Positions 11,181-23,149 of a stretch of 64,000 bases of DNA are shown in pieces; position 1 is the stretch's first letter; the number at the start of each line of letters is the position of its first letter. The stretch comes from Spodoptera frugiperda (lineage: Eukaryota > Arthropoda > Insecta > Lepidoptera > Noctuidae). The stretch is taken from the NCBI RefSeq assembly GCF_023101765.2, contig NC_064240.1:2604001-2668000 (forward strand), read 5' to 3'. Made by a program: the position numbers and the translations under genes. The notes under the pieces were generated by a model. The model was given only the letters and a program-made list of their open reading frames with translations. It had not been told where the DNA came from and made no database searches.

Positions 11181-12174
11181 TGTGTGAACGATGTGGTATA
11201 AAATTAACTACATATTTCGTAAGACTTAATTTATTATGAAAATGTATTTAATTTGTTTTGTAATGGGTTTAGGTGGCCATATTTTGAAGTTTTTCTCTTA
11301 TACCTTATTTGTTTTTATTTCTTTATACAACATAGCATTTATTTACAAAGGAAAGTTCATGCCGTTGGCGGTTTTGGTCAGTACTTGTGTAATATGTATT
11401 TATTTTTACATTTGTTTTAATTTAATTAATTTGATGTTATACTAAATGCCTTGTGTATTATTGAAATGTTATCTTAGTGGTCTTTTTCAAAATAAATATT
11501 AACGATATACTTAAATAAACAATTCTGTTTGCGAACATGTTTTAAATATTGAATTAAAAAAATAACGCTGGTGTATTTTAACTTGGTTACTACATATATC
11601 TCCATTTAATAAAATTTCGGAGACCAAAAACCATTTGAACGTAACTTTATTTATTTCTAAAAGCTTTATTGTACACATCTAAGTACCGGGTTACATACAT
11701 TTTAAGTAATATGTGTACAATGGGCAGTCTTATCACACAATGGTGATTTCTTCCAGACACACTTGACGACACAAAAAAATAAATAAAAAGAAGGTTATAA
11801 ATATAATACGCTATTGTGTGTATTATAGTGATTTTTGGCAAATGTTTATAGTTACAGCACCGAATTTGTTTGTTATTTTAGTAAAACTAGTTTGAACTTG
11901 AGGCACTGGAATAGTTATTTTATTTTGAACGTGATAAGGTCGAGTGTACTGAGTATGTAAACATTCAATGATAATTCGGTGGAGTAAAACTATACAATAT
12001 GTTCTCAGACGATTTATTGTAAACAGTATTATTATTATAATATTACTACATTCAAAGCTTACAGAAGAGGTTACTCTTTGTGCTTGAGGTAAATTACAAA
12101 ACCATATTTCTGAAAATATCTCCACGCTTATAGATATCGTCAATAGTAAATATCTTATAGTCATAAAATTTTAC
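11181..12174. other. Unique AT-rich DNA with two unsupported frames
   Basis: A 69-codon plus frame (11236-11445) is rich in hydrophobic residues and a 113-codon minus frame (11823-12164) lies nearby. Both have the composition expected of translated AT-rich DNA and no recognisable motif, so neither is called as a gene. Confidence 0.4.
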
Positions 12175-12372
12175 TAAATGCGAAAGTTTGTGAGTGTGTC
12201 TGTATATTTGTTACGTCTCTTTAATTACCTACGTCAAAATGGCTGAAAAGACCGAGATGAAATTTAGAAGAACTGTAGATTATGGTCTAAAATAACACAT
12301 AGGCTATTTTTACCCGAGACTGTCGGAAGGGTATTTTTTATCCTACGGGAACGCGGGCGAAGCCACTAGCAA
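12175..12372 (+). repeat. LepTail element
   Basis: It begins ACTAAATGCGAAAGTTTGTG, has CGTCAAAATGGCTGAAAAGA, AATAACACATAGGCTATTTT, ATCCTACGGGAACGCGGGCG and ends GAAGCCACTAGC. This order (tail word, search-and-find middle, CTAGC end) is the most complete LepTail copy in the first 20 kb. Confidence 0.65.
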
Positions 12373-13904
12373 AAGCTTGTATGACTATAAGTCCATTTAC
12401 CCTAAAACTTGCTAGTTAATACACAAATAATTCAGTTTTAGTTACACTTAAACAACTTGTCAAAGAAACTAAATAGAAAGCCCCAAAACATGTCTAGAAA
12501 TCCGGCCCAAATACCGGTTGTCTTGTAGCCGTTTCACTAAACTAAGTTGTTCTCGAAATTTCCACTCGGAAGCTAGAATGTTACGTGCAAAATGTTTGCT
12601 GTAGCTACTAGATTCCGTGTTTACATTTACCTATAACAAGTTGAAAGTTTTCAACTAGTTATTTGAGACCAGTCCTTCAACCCTTAGGCGATTGATTTAG
12701 TAGCAACAACAGGTGTACGCAAATAGTTTATATTATATTTAAAGCGTACGAACGCCAAGGACTATACAATACATCGCTGAAGCGCTTCCAAAGCGATAAC
12801 TCTACCAAACTGTTTGTTTGATTCCATTTTTTCTAAGCTTTATAGAAAGCGCTTTATAGCTGTTTTATGTTCAAGAATTAATTACAGGTTTGTTAATACC
12901 CTTACTTTTCTCCTTAACGATGTACTATCGTGTTACCAGGGTGATTTTTATTGATTCATTTTTATTGCCACTCTTAATTACTACGGTGATGAAGATTTTC
13001 CATTGAAGCATTGGATATTTCAATATTATGCTTATAATAAAACGTTAACAAGATATAGTAGTTTTTATTAAATGTTTCAAGTATCGATACTTTTTCTTCA
13101 CCTTTATACAACCAGCTGGTTGTTGGTGCAAATTTGAACCGAGGAAAGCAATACCTACTAGGAGGAAAGCAATTACTTCCGATAACATAAATGATATATA
13201 TACATTTTGAAATCGTATTTTATCTATTGCTCACAATTTACATAATATCAAAACTTATTCTTTGCAAATGACATTGAAAAATGAAATAAAAGAGATATGT
13301 AAAGCAGCGTCGCTCAGGCTGACATTGAACCGGATTTTTCCCAATTTTTCAGGACCCACGTCATAGCGGAAATTTATACGAACCGATTCGAAAGTTTTGT
13401 TACAAAGCGGAATAAAAGGATTTAAGGAAAGAATCAATTTTGTGGTATTCTCGCGCTCTCAATTGAACATCGAGTCGGAAATGTTTGAAATGATAATAAA
13501 TTATTATTTGTTGGAAATAAATGTTATTTTACACGTAAAGCTTAACAAGTTTCAGTCCAAATAACAAAGGATTAAAATTTTGATGATTGTAAACACAAAT
13601 CAAAGGGCAAGCCGAGTCTAAATATTTGTTACGTTCGTGAACGGCTGCCTGAACGCAAACAATTCATTGCGGACGGAAAATGGAAATCGAGATCTGTATT
13701 TATTTACGTCAAAGGGTACTAAGTACCTACGGAAAATAGGTTCTTGTCTATTTAGAATTCTAATTTAATAACCGCTCCTAGTCCCTATCGGCTCAATGTA
13801 CTTAATTTACTTAGACTTATGTATACATCTTTGATGACAGATGATAGATAATGTAGGAATTATTATTATGTTTTCTGTTGTTTCAGGAGAAGCCTTTTGC
13901 TGAG
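12373..13904. other. Mostly unique DNA
   Basis: No repeat recognised. A GC-richer patch near 13330-13440 and another near 13605-13725 are open for 20-45 codons but show no family signature. They may be conserved non-coding or chance frames. Confidence 0.4.
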
Positions 13905-14050
13905 CCGTTGGTGCAATTCCAGACATCTTTCTATTGATCTGGAACTGTGAACTACCTAGCGGGTTTACCTCCCGCTCTGATACTCCCTCTCGCCTCGCCT
14001 AAGGCGAGAGAAGACATAGGATGATTTTCCCCCTAAAAAAAAGGAAAAAG
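13905..14050 (+). mobile_element. R1-clade LINE 3' tail with internal deletion
   Basis: It contains GAACTACCTAGCGGGTTTAC, then jumps to GCTCTGATACTCCCTCTCGC, CTCGCCTAAGGCGAGAGAAG and GGATGATTTTCCCCCTAAAA with an A-rich end. The middle (GGCTCCGG to AGTCAGTAAG) is missing. Confidence 0.7.
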
Positions 14051-14090
14051 AAATACACCTTTATATTAGGGACTATATTAACATCATCAT

Positions 14091-14160
14091 TATCAGTCTG
14101 TTTTTGTCTACTGTCAGCCATGATAATAGCATGCCACTGAGCTCGATCAATTTGTTACTT
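14091..14160 (-). repeat. Probable LINE 3' end remnant
   Basis: CATCATCATTATCAGTCTGT and TTTTGTCTACTGTCAGCC resemble the reversed TGATGATGATG 3' ends of RTE-like LINEs. It is short and diverged. Confidence 0.35.
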
Positions 14161-14309
14161 TTAACCAAAAAGTACTGAATAATTCGTTTGACCAGGGAAC
14201 AAAAACGAAACACATAGTACACTTAATTGACGACACCGTAGTACACGACATAAAATACACTTATCGTTTTACCATATTCATTAATAATGTGTAAGTACAC
14301 TAAACACGA

Positions 14310-14402
14310 GCTTTACATAACCAGTTTACCATGATCTCTCTTTTTATAATAGTTCTGCAAATTTGACGGTCAATTTATATTGGTTTTTTGTAACTTGGTC
14401 TG
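14310..14402. repeat. Repeat H, degenerate copy
   Basis: It contains CATAACCAGTTTACCATGAT, TTGACGGTCAATTTATATTG and TTTTGTAACTTGGTCTGCAG, paralleling 11075-11180 and 32085-32205. Confidence 0.4.
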
Positions 14403-15024
14403 CAGTCGTTACTTATATACATATTTATAGATATAGGTATGATTCCTCAGAGAACACGTGGGTGACATGAAATAGTGTCTAATAACATATTTTCAGAGCC
14501 GAGTCCTCCCCGGTACCGTTTGATATGACATTGTTTATGTGCCAACAAAATATATATATATAAAAGCCACTTGCATCAATGTATCTGAAGTAACTGTCAA
14601 CACTTGATCACGTTCATATTTTAAATAATATGAAAGTTCCATGTAATAAAAATGTTATGATTTGTGTTTGTGTAATTTTTTTTTTGCTGCGCATGTTGTT
14701 TTAATATCTAATTTTATAAGTTTTTCCGTTTCATATACGAGTAAAAGAATTACTTGTAAATAAGAATGCATTGCAAATATTAAATAGATTACAAAAACAA
14801 AAGAGTAAAATAAATAGGTTTGTTATATGTAGGTACAATTATTCTACCTATTCCTTCAGAAAATAGCAGATAAAATCTACATATAAGAAGAGATTTCATC
14901 TGTACTGACTTTAAAGAAAATTTTGCTTTGCAATGTACGCCACAATTTTCACGTGTGACGGTGAGAGACTAAACACTTTGCACTCGTATTCACGAGGCGA
15001 CACACACGACCGACTGGAATACCT

Positions 15025-15062
15025 TTATATATACATATATATATACATATATATACAAGATA
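15025..15062. repeat. TA/TACA microsatellite
   Basis: Interrupted run of TATATATACATATATATA units, about 38 bp. A 67-codon frame across it (14933-15136) contains a run of alternating Tyr and Ile and is an artefact. Confidence 0.8.
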
Positions 15063-15464
15063 CCGTCAAACGTTTGAGTTCCAGACCAAAACCGGACAGA
15101 TTTACGACATGTACCAACAAAATGCGGTTTCTCTAGGACACGTGGAAAATTGCGAGCAACATTTACTGTGTAACACCAATACTTTTATACTGACAATATT
15201 TTTCAAGAATTTTTCATTTTACCCCTCAGTAAAACTTGTGTAAAATACAAAGCTATATGAAGAAAGGACGGCATTTTCTTTAGAATTAAAGTACTTAGAA
15301 AAAAGTATTAAAAGAAAAAGTCATGACAAAATGGAAGTCACTTTAATCGCGAATCCTTGTCACTGAAACACTGAAAAAACTCGTTTCGTATAGATAATGT
15401 CCGATTCATTTAACTTTTATTGTTTAGCTTACGTTGCTATTTTGCAAATACTCTGTATAAGTGT

Positions 15465-15668
15465 AGGAGAGCCATGCTTCGGCACGAATGGGCTGGTTCG
15501 ACCGGATTGATACCACGGCCTCACAGAAAACCGACGTGAAACAAAGCTTGCGTTGTGTTTCGTTGTGTAAGTGAGGTTACCGGAGGCCCGATTACCCCTT
15601 CCCAATCCTCGATTTCCCAACAACCTTTAAATTCCTAACTACTAAAAGTCCGGCAATGCCACGCAAAA
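15465..15668 (+). repeat. RepA copy, 3' truncated
   Basis: Begins AGAGCCATGCTTCGGCACGA and continues in order to CCAACAACCTTTAAATTCC and AAAGTCCGGCAATGCC. It stops before GTCCATGGGCGGCGG. Confidence 0.8.
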
Positions 15669-16210
15669 ATAGGATAAAACTCTGACTATCTAATTTAATT
15701 ATAGACTAGACATATATTTCATTACGACTCAAAATAAAATTGAATTACTTAAAACATATTTGAATTTCATAACTTCCAGTACTAAAGAAAGACATAATTA
15801 ATTTATGAGACCCGAAATATTCGAATATTTATTGTTTATCGCAGAAAGGAGCAAGAAGTTAGCGATGTGGAAATCCATTGTTTCCACCGCGGCGTCCTAA
15901 AATAGGTGTATTTCATTTTAATTACAATCTTCCCACACAATAAAGGAAGCCTGTTAATTTGTATTTATTTTTTACTAGCTTTAGTAAAGGGTGGGTCGTT
16001 TTATTGCGTGATAAAGAGGGTACGCTACGTGATTGGTGACCAAAGTGTGTGGACATGTTATGACGTAGTTTGTGTCACACCTTGTACATCAAATCATATT
16101 ATGGCGCATATTTTGCTAGAACTAAAGGTATTTTCATTATTAAATATTTTATTTTTTACCTAAAAGTATCAGATAGAGATGGAATAATAAGCATATTGAT
16201 TGTCCCGGAG

Positions 16211-16315
16211 CTGCGGATTGCCTAACCTGTTACCGAGACTCCGGGCTCCTTTTTAGTCAGTAAGAGTCTGACACTCCTTCTCGCCTCGCCCAAGGAACAA
16301 GTCATTTATTTTAAA
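16211..16315 (+). mobile_element. R1-clade LINE 3' tail, short
   Basis: Contains GGAGCTGCGGATTGCCTAAC, GAGACTCCGGGCTCC, TTTTTAGTCAGTAAGAGTCT and CTCGCCTCGCCCAAGGAA. An internal segment (AAAAGCAGGAGTAGG) is deleted. Confidence 0.7.
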
Positions 16316-16465
16316 CAAGCAGCTATTGTTATTAGTTACGCATAATATTTTCAGACTCTATATTGGTACATACATATTTATTTGACTTGAATCTAATCCA
16401 ATACCAAAATTTACGAAGATCGTTGTTGACAAAAGACACTAAAAGGTATTAATAATAGCCACAGA

Positions 16466-16592
16466 AAACCTAACAGTTTCTTCGAGCTTTAGTCAGGGTT
16501 CTGGTTCAAAGCTCGAAGGAACGAGTGGTTTTTAGTCAGCAGAACTTTGATACCCCCTCTCACCTTGAACAAAAAGGAATAAAAAATGATTA
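16466..16592 (+). mobile_element. R1-clade LINE 3' tail, highly diverged
   Basis: Shares GGTTCTGGTTCAAAGCTCG, GAACGAGTGGTTTTTAGTCA, GATACCCCCTCTCACC and AAAATGATTATC with the R1-tail series, with many substitutions. It lies 150 bp after another tail. Confidence 0.5.
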
Positions 16593-16824
16593 TCATTAAC
16601 AATGGTAAAATGTATGATGTAAGTTGGAGACAGATTGCGATCTTAAAGTTACTCGTGGCGTGTTTTCAGACGGAGTGAGGGTCGCGCTATTATCATGCGG
16701 GTCGTTTCAAATGTCATGAGCAACTTAAAGTTTATAATAGGTATTATTGAATAAGTATTTTTAGAAGTTGAGCAACAAGACGTGTCGTTTTACGAAATAG
16801 TCTAATAATGCTTTTTTTAAAAAA

Positions 16825-17010
16825 CGTTGCCACACACTAATATTTTCTTTTGTATCGTGGGTGCGTTTACAGACATACAACTTCACATGCACATGACACC
16901 CAGATCCGAAACAACGATTTGTGGATCACACAAAGAGTTGCTCCGTGCGGGAATCGAACCCGCTACACGTTGCGCGGCAGCCAGTTGCCCAGCCACCGCG
17001 CCAACCGATT
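16825..17010 (-). repeat. SINE-2 copy, near full length
   Basis: Read on the minus strand: TTGGCGCGGTGGCTGGGCAA, CGCGCAACGTGTAGCGGG, B-box GGTTCGATTCC (16950-16960), GAGCAACTCTTTGTGTGATC, GTTTCGGATCTGGGTGTCAT and the terminal CACCCACGATACAAAAGAAA. The 65-codon plus frame over it is read-through. Confidence 0.85.
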
Positions 17011-17052
17011 TTTGTTTTAACTGAAATAAATGGAACAATTATTATATTACAA

Positions 17053-17203
17053 CTTTCGTGAGACATACTTATTCATTATTATGGCATTCAGCTTATTTCA
17101 CTTAACTGTTTGAAGAGAAGTTTAAGCCATTCTAGAGGCTCATATTCATGAGCAGCATTCCGCGAAACAGTTACGTGAGTAAGCTGAAAACTATAATAAT
17201 ATA
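17053..17203. repeat. FB-2 fold-back element, both arms present
   Basis: The left arm (about 17075-17111) contains TTCAGCTTATTTCACTTAAC; the right arm (about 17165-17203) contains CAGTTACGTGAGTAAGCTGA and is its imperfect reverse complement over about 35 bp. Between them are CTAGAGGCTCATATTCATGA and GCAGCATTCCGCG. The shared head TTCGTGAGACATACT lies just upstream. This is the best-paired FB-2 copy here. Confidence 0.7.
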
Positions 17204-17784
17204 ATTATTATAATTTCCTCCATGCTCCCGCTACCGGTCGGCTCTTATTTTTATATTTTTAATAATCATTTTATTTTGTATTTTATAAGTAGTGTTTGTA
17301 AAATGTAATTTTAGAGAATTTTAAATAAATATATGGAATTATAATTTGAACAATTTCCAGTTAAGTAGTAGCTACATAATTTTAATAATAGTAATATAGC
17401 GAGTATTAAGTTTTATTTACTCCGCGGCCGAGGTTGACAGAGAGTTTTCCTCAGTTTTATAAACTGTAATGAATAATAGGAATGATGGAAGTTTAATATG
17501 TGACCGTATACATACGGGAGTGCATCCAGTCAAGCTCCAAAGCAAACAGAGGTAACGCACACTAGATACGAGAGTAATCATGGAATGTATAGGGTCGTCC
17601 CTCTTCATTGGAATCTCTGGAATGGAGAAACTTCATCTTTATGACAGACAGACTGCTAGACATGTTTAGAATGTATAATTATGATCTTCGACCTTGATAT
17701 GATATATTTGTAAAGATCCTTGATAACTGTGAAGTTGTTCATTGAAATCAAGTGCCTAATTTTATCCGGGGTTTTTCTTTTGTG

Positions 17785-18035
17785 GTATAAATAGGCAGAC
17801 AGACAGAACGGACGAGTAAATTTATCATCTGATGGTAACCAAACAACCATGGATAGTAGTACAAGAAATACCAGAGAAAGTTAAAAGTGCGTTGCCGTCC
17901 TTTTGTTAGTGCCTCCGGTAACCTCACTCACATGCGGGTAAAACACAACTCAAGCCTTGTTTGACGGCCATGACACTACTTCTGCCTGAACTGGCCCATT
18001 CGTGCCGAAGCATAGCTCTCCCACGTGATAAACGT
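17785..18035 (-). repeat. RepA copy, internally deleted
   Basis: The plus strand reads GTATAAATAGGCAGACAGAC, GATGGTAACCAAACAACCAT, AGTGCGTTGCCGTCCTTTTG, CCGGTAACCTCACTCACATG and GGCCCATTCGTGCCGAAGCA, the reverse of the RepA order. It lacks the CCAACAACCCTTAAATTCC block. Confidence 0.75.
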
Positions 18036-18340
18036 GACAACGATTCGTGTGTTTGGCTATTCTTATTGTATAGAATTCTTACCAGTTTATATTTAGTCGA
18101 CATATTTTAATTTAATAATCAATTAATTAATGTAGAAAATATTAAAAAAGCTAAATAGCCAAAGCCAAAGTACTCGTCCGCATTACTTACTGGAGAACGT
18201 TTCCAGAAGACTGGCCGCATTGCTACATTAATTGGCAATGCTTATCTTCTGACCGAAGAAATAGCCAGCCTTCTGGTCACGAGTAGAATCGATTAGCTTA
18301 CGTGCAATCTATTTAAAAAAAATTTTGCACTTTGGTTATA

Positions 18341-18488
18341 CTTTTTTTTTTTGAGAGGCGAAAATCATCCAATGACTTCCTCCGCCTTGGGTAAGGCGAG
18401 AAGGAGTGTCAGACTCTTACTGACTAAAAACCACCCCGTTCCTTCTCCTGCTTTTCGAGCCGGAGCCCCGGTAAATCCACTAGGTAAC
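18341..18488 (-). mobile_element. R1-clade LINE 3' tail with poly(A)
   Basis: Plus strand: a poly(T) run at about 18342-18352, AAATCATCCAATGACTTCCT, TTGGGTAAGGCGAGAAGGAG, CTGACTAAAAACCACCCCGT and GAGCCGGAGCCCCGGTAAAT. This is a minus-strand insertion truncated to about 140 bp. Confidence 0.8.
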
Positions 18489-18828
18489 TTTGGTTATTCT
18501 TATTATATACTAGCCTATATTTAGTCGACTTAATTGATTTAAAATTAGCTGGCTTGTTAAGCTCTTTAGCAAATAAAACGAAAGCAAATAGTTGTTCTAT
18601 TCTGTTTGTACATTTACTTAGTAGACTGTTAATGGACGAGTGTTTGGTTTTGTGGTTTTGCGAGTCAATATTATATATAATTAATATTTAATAAAAACCT
18701 GTTAACGACCTCTTGTGTCTACAAAGAGTGCAATAACATTGATTACACAATTATATGAGCTAATGATGTAATGTAAATAATTTAATTTGGACTGACAAGC
18801 GTGAGTGAGCTATGATATATATTAACGT

Positions 18829-19061
18829 GACGCCTTTTATCCCCGAGGTGGTAGCCAGAGATGCACATTACGACACGTAATGCCTCTATACAATGTACAC
18901 CTACTTTTCACCAATTGTGTTATTAGTTCCATGTAACAGGGGGTGAGTTGCTTGCCATATACTGGGCACAATTCCAGACTCCGTGCTATACCCGACCAGG
19001 GAATCGAACCCGAGACCCCTTGTCCGGCAGTCGCACTTGCGATCACTCGACCAACGAGGCA
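18829..19061 (-). repeat. SINE-1 copy with internal deletion
   Basis: B-box GGTTCGATTCC at 19000-19010 and the head TTGGTCGAGTGATCGCAAG. The CTGGGCTTTTTTCGG segment between the tRNA-like head and the body is deleted. A 69-codon minus frame here is repeat read-through. Confidence 0.85.
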
Positions 19062-19168
19062 GTCATGGCTCGGTCATGAAATGATATCACAGTCTTAAAG
19101 AAAACCGCCGTTAAACAACGATTGCGTTGTGTTTCGTCGTATGAGTGAGGTTACTGAAAGTCCCTATC
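19062..19168 (+). repeat. RepA fragment
   Basis: GTCATGGCTCGGTCATGAAA, GAAAACCGCCGTTAAACAAC and GCGTTGTGTTTCGTCGTATG match the RepA 5' half. It abuts the SINE-1 copy directly, so the SINE probably inserted into, or next to, RepA. Confidence 0.65.
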
Positions 19169-20669
19169 TATTTGTACATCGTTACAAAGTTTTACTTGAA
19201 AGTATTTTTCTTAGGATTACGTTTACTTTATCAGTTAATCCTTCAAGTAATCGTATGTGTGTTGTATGTATCAGTAATCTGAACCTAAGTAAGACAAACA
19301 AAACTTGTATATGCTCACTTCTGATTATCTAAAGTTATCCTCATCAAAACAATCTAGAAACTTGAACGACCTCCTTATGTTTGAACAGCTTGCTTTGCAT
19401 AATTTACATACAGTCTGAAAATTTGAGAAATACATGTCTTTATATTTGTGTTATGCACTGTCAAACAAGCAAAGCAGACAAATGCCATTAAACGCTTGTC
19501 TACTTGTAGAATAGAAAAGTAAATAGCATCGGTATACATTGAGTGTTCTACTCTAGGATTAACGTACATTTTGACACTCACCCTGTAGACAAGTGCTAAA
19601 AGCATATGGCTAGAGGCGCAGTTCTTATATCAACCAAGAACACTATCTATTTTAAACTAACCTATAAGGATCTATCTGCATAAGAACGAAACCACACATA
19701 TGTAAAAATTTTTGAAACAAGAAATCGAATAAAAGCAGCACGGTTTTGTGTCGCGTCTAATTTTAGTATGCCATGACATGTTACGCGTTTAAAACCGCCA
19801 CGATTCCACCGTAGTGCGGCCAGGGTGTAATATTGAAGGTTTTCTTCATTCCTTTTCTTTCCTTCTTTCTTTGTTTTGGTGATGTTTTGTACTAAGTTTA
19901 TTTCAATATGTTAATTGGATGTCATGGTGCGACAACCATCCTTTCACAACCTCCTAAGGGTGGCACCACACTCTCGTTTAAGACATGTCATTAGGATTTT
20001 ATGACTCCCGATTATACCATTACCATTAATGTCTTCTGTATAAAATATATTGCCACAATAAAAATATAATCTTCGATTATTTAATAAGGTTACATTAACC
20101 CAGAGTCTGAAATCCTATAAATCGATGGAATATAACTTTTATTACACCTTTTAATGATATATTTTTGGGTTTATTACTACCGCATCAGTATCGCGTAGGT
20201 AACATACGATATTTGACCTTGCATGCTTGTAATAAGGTCGTAAAATGTTTATTGATGTACGTAGTACATAGAATATTATTATTATAAGCCTTAAATTAAA
20301 TAAACCGCACGCTAGGTCGTGTAAATATGTTGTTATAGATTATTTTGGTAGACCACGAAGATGTTACAACATGTTCTTTAATCAACTGACTATAAAATTG
20401 AGAAATAATTAAGAATATTTCTTATACATACTTTATAGTTAGTTGTTACGTTGGTTGGTAGTTTATAAAATTCTCGTTTAGTTGTTGAATCGGTAATACA
20501 CGAGCAACACCCTTGAGTTGCACACGTCTGCATACGTCAAAATCCTATAGCCTAGTTTACGACTTGAACGCTATACTTTTCTGATAGGTCATAAACTTGT
20601 TTGAAATCTCAATAAGATAAAAAAAGATATTTGCATTACGTTCCAAAATCTATCTACAGAAATATTTTT
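19169..20669. other. Unique AT-rich DNA
   Basis: No gene or repeat recognised. Small frames on both strands (19129-19332 plus, 19375-19605 minus) have no motif and are not supported. Confidence 0.45.
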
Positions 20670-20674
20670 AAAAA

Positions 20675-20870
20675 AAAAACGTTGGCCCACGCTAAGATTT
20701 TCTCCTATGTCGTGGGTGCGTTTACAAACATACAATTTCCCATGCACAGCATAGCTAAACTCGAAACAACAATTTGTGGATCACATAAAGAGTTGCTCGG
20801 TGCGAGAATCGAACCCGCTACACGTTGCACGGCAGCTAGTTGCCCAGCCACTGCGCCAACCGTGCAGTCT
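20675..20870 (-). repeat. SINE-2 copy, near full length
   Basis: Read on the minus strand: TTGGCGCAGTGGCTGGGCAA, GTGCAACGTGTAGCGGGTTC with a one-base-changed B-box (GGTTCGATTCT), GAGCAACTCTTTATGTGATC and CACCCACGACATAGGAGAAA. An A-run (plus strand) precedes it, not a clean tail. Confidence 0.85.
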
Positions 20871-21231
20871 ATTTTATTTTGCAATATATAATTTAAAAAA
20901 AATCCAATAAGTCTTTATTTTAGGCGAAATACGAACCCAACTGACCTCTTCGATTCTTGAACCGCAAGTCAGGTAAATAAAACAGTATTGGCATATTCTT
21001 TTTCTTTTCAAACAAATCTACTTGAACAGCAAAGTAACCTTATCGAGTATGAACAGAGTCATTGAAAAAGTTTTAAGTCTTCGTAAAAAGTATCAACGGT
21101 AATATCTATGGCTTCGTTCTTTGTCGCCAAACAATGAGCTTCGTTTGTTTATACGTTTCAAATGAAAAAAATATTCCTCCAGAGCTATAAAGGTAAATAG
21201 CACGAAAGTTAGTCAAGTTGTCACACTTGTT

Positions 21232-21398
21232 TAATATTATGAAGGTGAAAGTTTTTTGGTTTGTTTGGATGTTTGTCCGTCAATAATGTTGAAACTATTG
21301 AAGGGATTTTGGTATACAGATAGGTTATGAGCTGACTTGGGTGATAGGACTTAATATCCCGCAGAAACGCGGGTGACGCTGCTGGCAGAAACTAGTTT
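21232..21398 (+). repeat. LepTail element
   Basis: TTAATATTATGAAGGTGAAA at the start, GTTTGTTTGGATGTTTGTCC, GAAGGGATTTTGGTATACAG, and CCGCAGAAACGCGGGTGACG with GCTGGCAGAAACTAGT at the end. Confidence 0.65.
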
Positions 21399-22352
21399 AA
21401 TTTAAAATAATAACCCATGCATCCAAAATAATAATCGATGTACGTTGAATGTTCGTTTGCTTTTCGCCCATAATATCGCCCACGCAGAAACACAGAAACG
21501 CCAATTGTTACGAATATTACGTTACTTCTTTCGTTTCATTACAGTCATCAGTCTTTTCATGCATGTTCGTCGGTTTTAATTTTGCCTTTCTTTAATATAT
21601 CGTCAATCTTGTAGATATATGTCCGTCTAGGACGCCTTTTCGCAAATCTGCTTTCATCCAACCTGACTACATGATCAAGTTTTAATTGAATTGCTACCTG
21701 GAATAACTATTACTTGCAATCTCATAAAAATATCACAGAACTATACTATAATCGTATTTAACACGAAATCATCAACTTATGTACATATTAAGTTAAAACT
21801 TCAATGGTATTAATATCAGATTAAAATAATTTTCGTTGAAATGCTGTATTTGTGCACGGAAACCGATATGAACGTAGTTTGCAATTCAGACCAAGTAATG
21901 GATACAGGTCGTAGCGCTAATGTTTTCATTACGCGTGCTATTTGATGCTGCTGTTAAATAAATAGGGATCTGTGTTCATTCTAATTATAAAAAGTTTCCA
22001 CAGGCTTCTGGACATGCTTATTGCATAATGTTATTATTATTTTTTATTTATTATTAATTAAACGGTACATGCTAATGAACTTATGATCTAGTTTATAGTC
22101 CGACAAAACTATATATTTAGTTTGTCTGTCGGATCCAAAAGGTATAACTTTGTATAATATTTATATTATATCCGTCGTCTACACCTTTTTTTACTTTATT
22201 TATTATTTACGCTAAACAATAATACAATAAATAACAAATAGCAACAAAAAACCACGCAGGTTTAGAACCGTGTTATGGAATCTGCCTTAAATGGTGCAAT
22301 ATGGAGGTAGGTACAATAATTTTGCTTAAATAGTACTTAGTACTTATACATC
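21399..22352. other. Unique AT-rich DNA
   Basis: Nothing coding recognised. A small imperfect hairpin (TCCGACAAAACTA / AGTTTGTCTGTCGGA) lies near 22098-22132. Confidence 0.4.
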
Positions 22353-22456
22353 GGTACCCTTAGTATGAGTTTGCTTTACATTTAAAGTAATCGAAACGAG
22401 AGCGCTTTCGACGCTCTGATTGGTTGGTTTATTCGAGCCGACCAATCAAAGCACGT
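22353..22456. repeat. PAL palindromic MITE, left arm and centre
   Basis: Left arm GTACCCTTAGTATGAGTTTG, TTTAAAGTAATCGAAACGAG, AGCGCTTTCGACGCTCTGAT, then TGGTTGGTTTATTCGAGCCG and ACCAATCAAAGC, which folds back on TGATTGGTTGG. The distal right arm is missing. Confidence 0.7.
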
Positions 22457-23149
22457 ATTATCAAAATTCAGTACAGCTATTTAGAATGCAGGTACGAAAA
22501 TTTTGTTGTTTGTGCATGTGTAAAACTACTAAAATCAATCATATAATAATTATAAATAAGATACAAATGTTAGGCACTCAAAACCAAACACATTGAAATG
22601 ACAAATGTAAAACTAACAGCCGGAATCATCGATATCATTCATTAATTTCAAATAGGTACATTTGTAACATGCTGTAACAATTTACCAGATGGTCATTCAA
22701 AATTCGCACTAATCAACACATCATTCCATCAAGGATTGGCATAAAAATGTTTTCACGCTATAAGTCTCAATTTATCTTAAACAGTTTATAAATTCCTATA
22801 TAAAAGTATAAATCACTCACCCTTTTAGGCTTCTTTATACAATGCAGATGTTTATTTGATGATGCTTCGACCTGGAAACAGAAATGTATGTTGGTAAGTA
22901 TGTCTGTAAGGAAATGAGGTGAAGGTAAGGTTTTAAACAATGTTTTGACATTTATATAACACGTTTAAAGAAGAACGTAAATGGCCGCGAGGTTTTTAAA
23001 AATGTTCTGTTCCAGACGTCGTACTTATAGCTATTTGTTATGCAAGTTTCAAGATTTATCTGACCTTATAATTCGAATTTGCTAAGTAAAAATGCTCTTC
23101 TCTGTCGTTCTCTTCATTACTGAATGTCGTGTCTAGTATGGTGCACGCG

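Noticed and set aside
11236..11445. 69-codon hydrophobic frame resembling a small membrane protein
   Set aside because: T-rich DNA always translates to Phe, Leu, Ile and Tyr; no other support.
11823..12164. 113-codon minus frame
   Set aside because: AT-rich composition (Ile, Thr, Tyr), no motif, no splice or promoter signal; consistent with chance.
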